From contig NZ_CP063982.1 in the NCBI RefSeq assembly GCF_022811525.1, positions 1,922,001 through 1,986,000 on the forward strand: a DNA stretch of 64,000 bases, in the 5' to 3' direction. The translations under genes and the position numbers were made by a program. The notes beneath the pieces were generated by a model, which saw only the letters and a list, made by a program, of their open reading frames with translations, searched no databases and was not told the DNA's origin. The DNA is from Orrella daihaiensis. GTDB lineage: Bacteria; Pseudomonadota; Gammaproteobacteria; Burkholderiales; Burkholderiaceae_B. Shown in pieces: positions 47,087-55,474 of this stretch (position 1 is its first letter; the number at the start of each line of letters is the position of its first letter).

Positions 47087-48016
47087 TTATTCAGATGTCT
47101 GAATAGACAGGAATACGTTGTAAGCGTTCATGCGGTTGGCAGCCCTAAAGAGCGGGTAGCCCTCATACGGTGACCAATCAGCATTTTTATACGCCTCATC
47201 AAAGTCATCCAGATTTAAAGCCGGCTCACGCATTTCGTCGCGCAAATACTGCAAGTAGTCGCGGGTGAACTTCAAGTCCTCTGCCGGATCAGTTGAATGT
47301 GGTCCATGGCCAGGCACCACCACTTTCGGGCTTAGCGTTAATAAGCGATCCAGTGACTTGATCCAGCCGGCACTGTCAGCATTGCCCACGAACGGAATGC
47401 GGCCCTGAAACATCAAGTCGCCGGCAAACAGCACGTTTTCTGCTGGCACATAGACTGACAAGTCATCTGGCGTATGTGCTGGCCCCACCTTGAGCAGATC
47501 AAACTGCCAGCCACTTAACATCAGTTGCTCATCGTTGATCACCCAGACATCAGCAGCCTCCAAGCGAGTGTTCTCATCGACCCAAGGCGCAAGCTCCTCG
47601 CGTGATACCTCCAACCGTAGCTTCGCAGTTTCTGAGGTCAGATAAAGCTTTCCCTTTTCCTGCGCAATGACCTTGGCACCGAGGTCTTTGAACACCTGCA
47701 GGCCGTAAACATGGTCAGCATGATAGTGAGTGATGATGACATATTGGATCGGCTTGTCAGTCACTTTACGGATTTCCACTACCAAACGCTCAGCCAGCGC
47801 CGGTGAACCCAAGGCATCAATGACCACCACTCCCTCAGGCGCAATTACCACGCCAGCATTGGAGATGAAGTTCTGGTTCAGCGGCGTGCCAAGCTCAAAC
47901 AAACCCTCGACGTAATAGGCATGGTCACTCACTTGCTTAAGTTCAAGTTTGGGCGCTTCGCTCGCCACGACCCAAGGACTAAACATCAGAGCAACCATCG
48001 CCAACCACTTTCTCAT
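47087..48016 (-). CDS. Exported metallo-beta-lactamase-fold hydrolase (SoxH-like)
   Basis: The 309-residue protein has a signal peptide (1-19, ending VVASEA) and the zinc motif ITHYHADHVYGL (HxHxDH). Further metal ligands lie in AHTPDDLSVY and the C-terminal VVPGHGPHS. It resembles the SoxH/quinoprotein-relay zinc hydrolases often seen near sox genes; the true substrate is unknown. Start chosen at ATG 48016 with GAGGAG upstream. Downstream of soxB and the DsrE-like gene on the same strand. Confidence 0.88.
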   Translation of the reverse strand: MRKWLAMVALMFSPWVVASEAPKLELKQVSDHAYYVEGLFELGTPLNQNFISNAGVVIAPEGVVVIDALGSPALAERLVVEIRKVTDKPIQYVIITHYHADHVYGLQVFKDLGAKVIAQEKGKLYLTSETAKLRLEVSREELAPWVDENTRLEAADVWVINDEQLMLSGWQFDLLKVGPAHTPDDLSVYVPAENVLFAGDLMFQGRIPFVGNADSAGWIKSLDRLLTLSPKVVVPGHGPHSTDPAEDLKFTRDYLQYLRDEMREPALNLDDFDEAYKNADWSPYEGYPLFRAANRMNAYNVFLSIQTSE

Positions 48017-48109
48017 CACCCAACTCCTCATTTCATTCGTTACCGCAAAAAACAAACCCCGAACCAAGCACGCTCAATCCGGGGCTGAACTGCCAAACCT
48101 CAGCTTACC

Positions 48110-48550
48110 TTACGGCTTGATGTAAGCCCGACCTTCTTTCAACTGAAGATCGGTCAGTGCCACAACCCCAGATGGCGTGAATTCGGTTTCAAGGATGAAT
48201 TGATCTTTTTTCAGATTACGGCGCTGTAACGTGATTTCGCAAACTAGAAACTTCACGCCCTTGGAACGCAGGTCTGCAATCAATGGTCCGTAGGCGGTAC
48301 CCGATTGACCATGGGTAGCGCCTTCGAACATCAGATCAACACCGCCTGAGTGCATCACCAACACGATATCGGTATCAGGGGCTGTGTTCAAGTGATTGCG
48401 CATGTTGCGCAAGGCTTTCAAACCATTACCAAAGGCATCATCGAGGTGATAAACCACCTTGGGCTTGGCATCCTGCGCCTGTGCATCAACCGGCATCAAG
48501 CCAACCAACCCAATCACCGCTGCCAATGCCAAAGCAAAAACTGTCTTCAT
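48110..48550 (-). CDS. Secreted DsrE/DsrF-like protein
   Basis: A 146-residue protein with a clear signal peptide (1-25, VDAQAQ) and a DsrE-fold body. The fold signature is KVVYHLDDAFGNGLKALRN and VMHSGGVDLM. A single conserved-position Cys is in VKFLVCEITLQRR (residue about 107). Cytoplasmic DsrE-type proteins carry persulfide sulfur. A periplasmic version within a sox operon suggests sulfur handling or sensing outside the cytoplasm, which is inference. AAAGGAGA precedes the ATG. Confidence 0.85.
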   Translation of the reverse strand: MKTVFALALAAVIGLVGLMPVDAQAQDAKPKVVYHLDDAFGNGLKALRNMRNHLNTAPDTDIVLVMHSGGVDLMFEGATHGQSGTAYGPLIADLRSKGVKFLVCEITLQRRNLKKDQFILETEFTPSGVVALTDLQLKEGRAYIKP

Positions 48551-48619
48551 TACTGTCTCCTTTTGTTAAAAACCTCTTCGGGTCATGCATTAAAAATTGT
48601 TGGTGTAAACACAAATGAC

Positions 48620-48642
48620 ACGGCGGGGACCCGCCCCGCCGT
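48620..48642 (-). terminator. GC-rich hairpin downstream of soxB
   Basis: Nine-bp stem (acggcgggg/ccccgccgt) with loop acccg, 34 bp past the soxB stop. It is followed on the minus strand only by TGTCATTTGTG, so it is probably a leaky terminator or stability element between soxB and the DsrE-like gene. Confidence 0.5.
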
Positions 48643-48675
48643 CGATGCCAACACTACCGGTGAGCGACCACCTTA

Positions 48676-50409
48676 TCAACTAAGCGGTGCGTAACCCGGG
48701 TTATTTTCTGCTCCGATAATTTTGGGTTCGTTCAGCGCAACATCTTTGACGACTTTTTGATCACGCAAATAGTTGGCAACGACATCCCAAATTGGCTCAC
48801 CACCAGCATCACGGGCTTCGGGTGATACAGGAGCCCAGCCTGCGACCTTGTAGGTTTTGCTGGCATCGATCGCCTGACCGTCAAGCATCATGTTGGAAAT
48901 GCGGTTCCCAAAATCTGCTGTTGGGTCAATGGTGTACTCAAGACCACCGACACGCACCATATCACCACCTTGCTGATAGTACGGATCAGGATTAAAGAGA
49001 TTGTCAGCGACGTCTTCCAGCACCACCTTGATCATTTCACCGGACATATTCGTGACCGTGGTCCAGGGATAAGTGATTGCCGTCTGGTCCAGAACGTGCT
49101 CCATCAAGATGTCTTGGCCAGGCAAGAGCGATGTGCCCCAACGGAAGCCTGGTGAGAAAGCAATCTGAGCATCCTTACCTTTCATCAGCGCGTCACAGAT
49201 GACTTGGTCGAATGTACCGTTAAAGTTTCCTCGGCGGTACAACAAGCCTTCGGTGGTCGCGAGCACTTCATTCAACTTAGCCTCGTGGGGCTCACGAACG
49301 CGTTTGATCAATGCAGTCATCTCTGGGTCGGCAGGCAAAAGATCAGAGAACACCGGCATTAACTTATAGCGGAAATCAGAGACTTTGCCATCTTTAACAT
49401 CAAAGTCCATCACGCCGAGGAACTTGCCATTCGAACCAGCATTGGTAACTAGCGTCACACCACCAGGATTTTTCACTTTGACTGGCTGTGGCACACCATC
49501 GTGCGTGTGACCACCAAATATTGCATCAATCCCGGTGACACGGCTTGCAAGCTTCAGGTCAACATCCATCCCGTTATGAGAAATGACAACCACAACCTGT
49601 GCACCTTGGGAACGCGCCTCATTGACGGTCTTCTGCATATTCTCTTCATCAATGCCAAATGACCAGTTCTCAACAAAATAACGCGGGTTGGCGATGGGCG
49701 TGTAGGGGAAGGCCTGGCCGATGACGGCGACTTTGACGCCGTTCATTTCGCGCATGGTGAATGCTTCGAATACAGGATCCTCAAAATCCGTGGTCTTGAC
49801 GTTTTGTGCCAGGAATGCGACTTTGCCAGCGAAGTCTTTCTCCACGATTTCCATCACACGATCTTCACCGAGCGTCATTTCCCAGTGCGGCGTCATGATG
49901 TCAACGCCCAACTGCAGGCAAGCATCAACCATGTCTTGGCCGTTGGTCCACAAAGCCGTGCCAGACCCCTGCCAGGTATCGCCGCCATCGAGCAATAACG
50001 CTCCCGGGCGTGATGCCCTCATTTGCTTGACCAGCGTGGCCAAATGGGCGAAACCACCGACTTTGCCGTACTGTTGAGCAGCATCGGTAAAGTTCAGGTA
50101 AGTAAACGCATGCGCATCTGGGGTATTGGGTGCAATGCCGTAGTACTTCAACAGATACTCACCAACCAAATGAGGCGGACGATCGTACATCGTGCCAAAA
50201 CCCAGATTCACATTAGGCTCGCGGAAATAGATCGGGTTTAACTGGGCATGACAGTCAGTGAAATGCAGAAAATGCACATTGCCAAACTTTGGCATGTCGT
50301 AAAACTTGTCAGCAGCCGCTTGTGCTTGGGCCATACCCGGCTTTAACACCATGCCCGCAGCTGAAGCCAGTGCCAACATCTGCATAAACTCACGACGATT
50401 CATACTCAT
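48676..50409 (-). CDS. soxB: Thiosulfohydrolase SoxB
   Basis: Periplasmic di-manganese hydrolase that releases sulfate from SoxY-bound sulfane-sulfonate. The 577-residue product has a twin-arginine signal (NRREFMQMLALASAAG) and 5'-nucleotidase-family metal motifs HFTDCHAQLNP, LLDGGDTWQGSG, VISHNGMD and GGHTHDGVP. Full length. Start at ATG 50409 (MSMNRREF). It is the last gene of soxCDYZAXB, separated from soxX by a probable attenuator. Confidence 0.97.
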   Translation of the reverse strand: MSMNRREFMQMLALASAAGMVLKPGMAQAQAAADKFYDMPKFGNVHFLHFTDCHAQLNPIYFREPNVNLGFGTMYDRPPHLVGEYLLKYYGIAPNTPDAHAFTYLNFTDAAQQYGKVGGFAHLATLVKQMRASRPGALLLDGGDTWQGSGTALWTNGQDMVDACLQLGVDIMTPHWEMTLGEDRVMEIVEKDFAGKVAFLAQNVKTTDFEDPVFEAFTMREMNGVKVAVIGQAFPYTPIANPRYFVENWSFGIDEENMQKTVNEARSQGAQVVVVISHNGMDVDLKLASRVTGIDAIFGGHTHDGVPQPVKVKNPGGVTLVTNAGSNGKFLGVMDFDVKDGKVSDFRYKLMPVFSDLLPADPEMTALIKRVREPHEAKLNEVLATTEGLLYRRGNFNGTFDQVICDALMKGKDAQIAFSPGFRWGTSLLPGQDILMEHVLDQTAITYPWTTVTNMSGEMIKVVLEDVADNLFNPDPYYQQGGDMVRVGGLEYTIDPTADFGNRISNMMLDGQAIDASKTYKVAGWAPVSPEARDAGGEPIWDVVANYLRDQKVVKDVALNEPKIIGAENNPGYAPLS

Positions 50410-50429
50410 AGTCAAACCCAACCTAGAAA

Positions 50430-50456
50430 TAGAAAAAGGGTCCGAAGACCCTTTAG
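50430..50456 (-). terminator. Probable intrinsic attenuator between soxX and soxB
   Basis: On the minus strand an 8-bp stem AAAGGGTC/GACCCTTT is capped by the stable tetraloop TTCG and followed by TTCTATTTC. This fits an intrinsic terminator 15-35 nt after the soxX stop and would lower soxB relative to upstream sox genes. Confidence 0.7.
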
Positions 50457-50468
50457 AAAAGGAACTGC

Positions 50469-51086
50469 TTATTGATTGACCGGTGAATTGGGGTCCAGCA
50501 ACAAGGCCATCACGTCCTTGATCTGCTGTTCGGTCAAAATATTAAAGTGCGCAAAACGTGGCATGTTGCTGCACAGGTTGTACGCCTTGGAATTGTTGAT
50601 ACGGTTCCAGGTGTATTCGATGATTTCTTTGCTGTTACCACGCAGCTTGCCGTAACCCAGAAGTGATGGTCCGATCGTGCCATAAGAAATTTCTTCTTTT
50701 GTTACCTGGTGACAGTTGTAGCAGGAACCACCGTTTGGCTTGTCCAGACTATCACGCCAGGTCATGCCACGACCACTTTGAGCAACTTTCTCACCGGCTT
50801 TCCAGTCACCCAGATACTTACCATCTGATGGTGGCTTGATCGCTTTAAGCTGAGCCTCTTGCAAGGCGATTGCTTTCTTCTGCCCTTCAGGCGAGTTGAA
50901 ATATGCCTGATCAGAGCAAAGCGCTTGCACCTCGTCCGGATAAATCCGATCTTTCTTGGCAATACCCTTTGCCTCGAAGCTTGAGTCAAGCATGGCCTTC
51001 AATGCCGGGTCCATCTGCTGGGCGGCAACCCCAAAACTGGAAGCCAACGCCAACGCACCCATGGCCAATGTCATTTTCTTAATCAT
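50469..51086 (-). CDS. soxX: Sulfur-oxidation c-type cytochrome SoxX
   Basis: Monoheme subunit of the SoxAX thiosulfate-binding cytochrome. The 205-residue product has a signal peptide (1-22), one heme motif CYNCH, and a distal Met in SNMPRFAH. An extended N-terminal region (25-95) is present, as in the longer SoxX class. It sits between soxA and soxB. Confidence 0.94.
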   Translation of the reverse strand: MIKKMTLAMGALALASSFGVAAQQMDPALKAMLDSSFEAKGIAKKDRIYPDEVQALCSDQAYFNSPEGQKKAIALQEAQLKAIKPPSDGKYLGDWKAGEKVAQSGRGMTWRDSLDKPNGGSCYNCHQVTKEEISYGTIGPSLLGYGKLRGNSKEIIEYTWNRINNSKAYNLCSNMPRFAHFNILTEQQIKDVMALLLDPNSPVNQ

Positions 51087-51106
51087 CTCTGCTGTCTCCT
51101 AAACAA

Positions 51107-51916
51107 TCAACGCTTCAAGCCCGGGGTGTTCATCTCACCAGCACCGCTTGCTTTGTTGGCCATGAACATGGACAACGCAATGGTGGCATCTGAGGCGAAT
51201 ATCGGGTGCGGAGCGCGCTGCTGGCGATAGCAGTCGTTCAAGCGGCGCTGCATGGTCCAGAAAGTGCCGTTGGAGACGCGGTACGCTGGCCAGTTGCCCC
51301 AACCCGCTGCTGCACCCTTGGGCTCTGTGAGGTTAGGCAGGTCCTGCATCCGGATACGTTGACCGTCGACCGCATGACAGGATGCGCAAGAGAAATCGAA
51401 AGGACCTCCTTCGAGGAAGAACAACTGCTCACCGAGTGCAACCATCTCTTTTTCTTTGGGGTGGTTGGCAGGCACATTGATGGGCACACCCTTGGACTGA
51501 CCCACAACATAGGCAACGATCGCTTCCATCGGCTTACGTACGCCCTTGCCAAAGCCCTCTTTAATGACCTCGGCTGATGGGATCCCCTGGATAGTTTCCA
51601 TGCAGGTCATCAAACGCGACTCGAGATCCTGGACCTTGTCGGTATCGGCAAAGTATTTGGGCAACTGGGCTGCGGCACCTTCGACAACCCCGGGTCCCAG
51701 CCCCAGATCACACGTTTCAAGTGTTGCGTTTTTGGGGCCCATGGGTTTGACCCAGAGCTCCTCGCCTTCCATTTCATAAAGCTCGGCGGGGTTACCATCT
51801 GCAAGCATCTGGCGATACTCGGCGAGTTGGTCTGAAGCCGTCTGCGCAAAAGCTGGCGCGCTAAACAAACCGGCAACTGCCACTGCGGCAGCGAACTTGC
51901 TTACCGTTGATTTCAT
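51107..51916 (-). CDS. soxA: Sulfur-oxidation diheme-family cytochrome SoxA (single CxxCH form)
   Basis: Catalytic SoxAX subunit that joins thiosulfate to SoxY. Start at ATG 51916 (269 residues) behind AGGAGGAG. Signal peptide 1-24. Only one heme motif is present, CASCH in the C-terminal domain. The N-terminal domain retains cysteines in ETCDLG and LMTCMET without CxxCH, as in monoheme SoxA where these form a disulfide. The active-site ligand Cys is in LNDCYRQQR. Confidence 0.95.
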   Translation of the reverse strand: MKSTVSKFAAAVAVAGLFSAPAFAQTASDQLAEYRQMLADGNPAELYEMEGEELWVKPMGPKNATLETCDLGLGPGVVEGAAAQLPKYFADTDKVQDLESRLMTCMETIQGIPSAEVIKEGFGKGVRKPMEAIVAYVVGQSKGVPINVPANHPKEKEMVALGEQLFFLEGGPFDFSCASCHAVDGQRIRMQDLPNLTEPKGAAAGWGNWPAYRVSNGTFWTMQRRLNDCYRQQRAPHPIFASDATIALSMFMANKASGAGEMNTPGLKR

Positions 51917-51942
51917 GTGTCTCCTCCTTGAGATCAACCTAT

Positions 51943-52257
51943 TTATTTCACCTGGGTGTCGTCGGTGCGTGACTCGCCCTTGTTGTCTTTCCAGGTAACG
52001 GCGATCGTGTCGCCTTTCTTGGCTGAACCCTTTAACTTGAAATTCAGGAACGGATCCTTCGATACGGCCGGGCCAAACAAAGCAGTGAATACAACTTTGT
52101 CACCCACTTTGGCTTCGACGGTCTCGATGTACCAAGCGGGAATTGCCTTGCCATCCGAACCTTTACGAAGGCCGGTTTCCATGGCGTGGCGCATCAAAAC
52201 CTTGACGTCTACCACACCATCCTGTTCTGTTGCTCGAATACGCATTGGACTTGCCAT
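51943..52257 (-). CDS. soxZ: Thiosulfate-oxidation carrier subunit SoxZ
   Basis: Partner of SoxY, 104 residues with an immunoglobulin-like fold and no signal peptide; it is exported with SoxY. Family segments are MRIRATEQDGVVDVKVLMRH and the C-terminal DPFLNFKLKGSAKKGDTI. Placed after soxY, as is usual. Confidence 0.95.
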   Translation of the reverse strand: MASPMRIRATEQDGVVDVKVLMRHAMETGLRKGSDGKAIPAWYIETVEAKVGDKVVFTALFGPAVSKDPFLNFKLKGSAKKGDTIAVTWKDNKGESRTDDTQVK

Positions 52258-52326
52258 TTTGTGCCTCTCTTTATCTCATGTTTCGCTTAGCGCGAATTCA
52301 AAACCGATTACGTTGACTGTCAGCGA

Positions 52327-52782
52327 TTAACCGCCGCAACCACCCAAGGTGACTTTCACTTCCTTGGAAGCCATCAGCCACTTGCCGTCGGACTTCACCA
52401 ATGCGTAAACATTGGAAGTTTGACCCATTTTCACGCGAGTGGTCGCAAACGACTCCGCGCCTTCAGGCAAAATAAACATGGCAGCCATGGCGTTGGGGTT
52501 TTTCTCAACCAGAATGGCCATCTCAGTTGCCTTCAGTGAGCTTTCCACGCCAACCGGCACCACAGCACCGTTTTCAGCGATGTCAGGTGCGCGCACCGAC
52601 ACTTTGTCAGACACTTGTGGCATACCTGAAGAACCTAGCACCTTGGCTACGTCTTCAACAGACTTGGCTTTAAAAGCAGCCTCGTTCCAGGCAGCGGCTT
52701 CAGCTTTAGTCATCAGGCCGGCGCTGGCCATCAAACCGACCAATGCGGTCATTTGCATCAGCGTACGTCGTTGTTGATTCAT
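52327..52782 (-). CDS. soxY: Sulfur-carrier protein SoxY
   Basis: Carrier that holds the sulfur substrate on its terminal Cys. The 151-residue product has a Tat-like signal (QQRRTLMQMTALVG) and ends in the diagnostic swinging arm GGCGG, with Cys149 third from the C-terminus. Together with SoxZ it is shuttled between SoxAX, SoxB and SoxCD. Confidence 0.97.
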   Translation of the reverse strand: MNQQRRTLMQMTALVGLMASAGLMTKAEAAAWNEAAFKAKSVEDVAKVLGSSGMPQVSDKVSVRAPDIAENGAVVPVGVESSLKATEMAILVEKNPNAMAAMFILPEGAESFATTRVKMGQTSNVYALVKSDGKWLMASKEVKVTLGGCGG

Positions 52783-52839
52783 TTGTAGACTCCTCTCGAA
52801 TATAAAAACTACTTCATTAAACCCGCTAGCACACCAGCC

Positions 52840-53919
52840 TTACTGGCCACCAGACACCATCCACTGAACCATCAAATTGATGTTCTCTTCAGACACCTGC
52901 GGATGCGGCGGCATCGGGATTTGCCCCCAAGTGCCCACAGCCCCATTTTTAACCTTGCCAGCCAACATTGCCAAGGTCTCAGGCTTGTCGTCGTACTTTT
53001 CTGCCACTTGCTTAATCGATGGGCCTACCATCTTCATGTCAGCAGCGTGACAAGCAGCGCAGTTGTTTGCCTTAAACAAAGCAGCGACATCAACGGTCTC
53101 ACCACCCGAGCTCGCAGGAGCTGCTGTGGTCATGGCAACGGTCTGAAAGTTTGCGCCAGGCAACTCCGCAACAGGTGGCTTGGTCGTATCAGCACCTCTG
53201 AACGGTCCAAAAATACGGTTTTGCTCTGCGATGTTGTAGTGCGCATTACGGGCATAATCCGGCAATGTCGACGTGATTTCAACAGCCGTCACGCAGTTAG
53301 TCATGCAGTCACTACCGTTGACGTCAGGCTTGCCATCACGCTGCCACATACCATGCTCGAGCGTCATGCCGTTTCGATTGGGCATACGTTCTTGCACTTC
53401 TTTGATGGTCTGTTCGTTCAGCACAAACTCGTCATCAACGATCTCACCCAAATAAAGAATGTAAGCCAGCACGGCATAGGTGTCATCAACCGATAGCGTA
53501 CGCGGGTTGGTCCAAGGCATTGCACGATGGATATAGTCCCAAAGGGTTGAGACGGTGGGAACCTTCATCAACGTGCTACGCTGAGGCTGGTTAGGGTCTG
53601 TGAGTGAAGCAACCCGACCTGTTTCCTGATCCTTGGCTGTGGTGCCACCAATAATCGGTGTAAACACCTCGTTGGACTCACCAAAAGTGCCATGACAGCT
53701 AGCGCATTGAGTGTCCCATATACCCATGCCATCTTCAACAGTACCCGAACCCTTGGGCAAGCCGACAAAGTCGGGACGCACATCAATATCCCAAGCTGCA
53801 ACTTCGTTTGGGGTAGCCAAACGACCAATACCCTCATAGGTTTTTACATCCTGCGCAAATACCACACCAGCCATGCCAGCCAGCGCAACAGATCCGACAA
53901 GCTTAGCCAACTTGAACAT
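52840..53919 (-). CDS. soxD: Sulfane dehydrogenase diheme cytochrome subunit SoxD
   Basis: Electron-accepting subunit of Sox(CD)2. Start at ATG 53919 behind GGAGAGG (359 residues), overlapping the 3' end of soxC by 17 bp. Signal peptide 1-22. Two heme c motifs are CASCH and CAACH, in an N-terminal (30-230) and a C-terminal (270-355) cytochrome domain joined by an Ala/Pro-rich linker. An additional Cys pair (DCMTNC) lies between them. Confidence 0.95.
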   Translation of the reverse strand: MFKLAKLVGSVALAGMAGVVFAQDVKTYEGIGRLATPNEVAAWDIDVRPDFVGLPKGSGTVEDGMGIWDTQCASCHGTFGESNEVFTPIIGGTTAKDQETGRVASLTDPNQPQRSTLMKVPTVSTLWDYIHRAMPWTNPRTLSVDDTYAVLAYILYLGEIVDDEFVLNEQTIKEVQERMPNRNGMTLEHGMWQRDGKPDVNGSDCMTNCVTAVEITSTLPDYARNAHYNIAEQNRIFGPFRGADTTKPPVAELPGANFQTVAMTTAAPASSGGETVDVAALFKANNCAACHAADMKMVGPSIKQVAEKYDDKPETLAMLAGKVKNGAVGTWGQIPMPPHPQVSEENINLMVQWMVSGGQ

Positions 53920-55282
53920 TGCTAACCTCTCCATTGGTATCAACCTTCCAGGACTGGATGGCGTTGTTGTGATAGATCGAGCGAGTGCCACGCACCTCGC
54001 GCAAAGCATTGATCATGGGTTGTATATGACCGGTACTGTCCACCGCACGCGATTGCAAGATAGCTGGTTTGCCATCCCAGACCCAATCAATATTAAAGCG
54101 CGTCAAGCACTTATCCATGATGGGAGACTCCAGCCTGGCTTGGCTCCAATTCCTGCCGCCATCCACAGACACATCAACGCGCTGGATCTTGCCGCGACCG
54201 GACCAGGCCAAACCACTGATGTTGTAGAACCCGGTGGTCAACAACTGCTGACCACCCGATGGCGTGGTGATCACCGACTTAACTTCCTGCACCGTGGTGT
54301 ACTGACGGTGCGTACCATCAGGCATGAGGTCAATATAGTGAACCGCTTCATCCTTGGTGCCATAAGGCTTGTCACCCACTTCGATACGGCGCAGCCACTT
54401 GACCCAGCTCACGCCCTGAACGCCTGGCACAACCAGACGCAATGGATAGCCATTTTCTGGGCGCAACATTTCGCCGTTCATGGCCCAAGCAACCATCACA
54501 TCATCCAATGCGATTTCCATCGGAATAGTACGTGTCATGCCAGAGCCATCGTTGCCCTCGGCCAATACATACTTGCCTTTTTTCAGGTCAGCCCCCGCCA
54601 TTTCCAGCAGCAACGACAAAGGCACGCCGGTGAATTCACAACAGGACAACATGCCGTGCGTGTACTGCACGGTTGGTACCGCTACGTTGCCCCATTCCAT
54701 ACCGGTGTTAGCGCCGCATTCGATGAAATGAAACTTCGAGGTACTCGGCAGACGCATGAGATCGTCCATCGTGAAGACCAATTCTTTCTTCACCATGCCA
54801 TTGATCATCAGACGATGCTTATTCGGATCAATGTCGTACCAGCCTTGGTGGTGACGTTCAAAATGCAAGCCGTTGGGCGTGATGATCCCGAAGAAGCCCT
54901 GCAACGGCGCGAATGAGACCGAGGCAGCATCAACTGCTGTCAAACCTGGGGACTGCCGGCGCTGCAAGTATTTCTCGTAGATCGAGGGCTCACCATAGGG
55001 CTTAACTGCTACGGGTTGCCCCAACGTGGTTTGCCAGATCTGCTTTTCAATGATCGCTGGGTCGTCCGGACCAGCCTGAGCCATAGCCTTCGCACCCATC
55101 CCTGTGGCCAAGCCCGCTCCGAGGGCACCCAAAAAACTCTTACGCAGAAAACCTCTACGCTCCTCATTCATCCCGTTGGCCGACACGTCGGCAACGAAAT
55201 CGGCGGGCAAGAAACTCTCGGGTGCTCGACGCACCTGCCCGGGTGTTTCAAAAAGCTTTGACTTGCTCAAGACTCTCTCCAA
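53903..55282 (-). CDS. soxC: Sulfane dehydrogenase molybdopterin subunit SoxC
   Basis: Sulfite-oxidase-family molybdoenzyme that oxidises the sulfane sulfur on SoxY with six electrons. The 459-residue product has a Tat motif (ERRGFLRKSFLGALG, residues about 41-55) after a 40-residue N-terminal extension. The Mo-ligand Cys is in HFIECGANTGMEW. The dimerisation domain at 330-459 has WSGRGKIQRVDVSVDGG. It is the first gene of the operon. Its presence implies complete thiosulfate oxidation to sulfate without sulfur globules. Confidence 0.96.
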   Translation of the reverse strand: MERVLSKSKLFETPGQVRRAPESFLPADFVADVSANGMNEERRGFLRKSFLGALGAGLATGMGAKAMAQAGPDDPAIIEKQIWQTTLGQPVAVKPYGEPSIYEKYLQRRQSPGLTAVDAASVSFAPLQGFFGIITPNGLHFERHHQGWYDIDPNKHRLMINGMVKKELVFTMDDLMRLPSTSKFHFIECGANTGMEWGNVAVPTVQYTHGMLSCCEFTGVPLSLLLEMAGADLKKGKYVLAEGNDGSGMTRTIPMEIALDDVMVAWAMNGEMLRPENGYPLRLVVPGVQGVSWVKWLRRIEVGDKPYGTKDEAVHYIDLMPDGTHRQYTTVQEVKSVITTPSGGQQLLTTGFYNISGLAWSGRGKIQRVDVSVDGGRNWSQARLESPIMDKCLTRFNIDWVWDGKPAILQSRAVDSTGHIQPMINALREVRGTRSIYHNNAIQSWKVDTNGEVSNVQVG

Positions 55283-55474
55283 GGATTGACCCTAGCTGCG
55301 ATACGGACTAATTGATGTGGTTATTTAATAATTCGATAAAGTAATAAAAAATTCACATTTAATCAAGATCAATAGAAACCCTAATATCGCGCTTTACGTG
55401 CTTGATGCACTGTTGTAAGGCTCACTAAAACCAACACCACACAAAACAATGCTTAGCCGTAGGAGATACACAAG
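55283..55474. promoter_or_regulatory. Divergent control region between soxC and the DLH-like gene
   Basis: AT-rich region of 192 bp. It contains the FNR-like sequence TTAAT-CAAG-ATCAA at 55359-55372, nine of ten matches to TTGAT-N4-ATCAA. It lies about 100 bp from the DLH-like start and 77 bp from the soxC start. Possible -10 TAATAT at 55382 on the plus strand. Which direction is controlled is not decided by the sequence. Confidence 0.55.

Noticed and set aside
52903..53496. 197-codon plus-strand frame over soxD
   Set aside because: Antisense to a two-heme cytochrome with intact CxxCH motifs; no ribosome site or domain.
53873..54916. 347-codon open frame antisense to soxC
   Set aside because: It lies fully inside the strongly supported soxC gene (Mo-ligand Cys motif, Tat signal, operon position) and its translation shows no recognisable domain.
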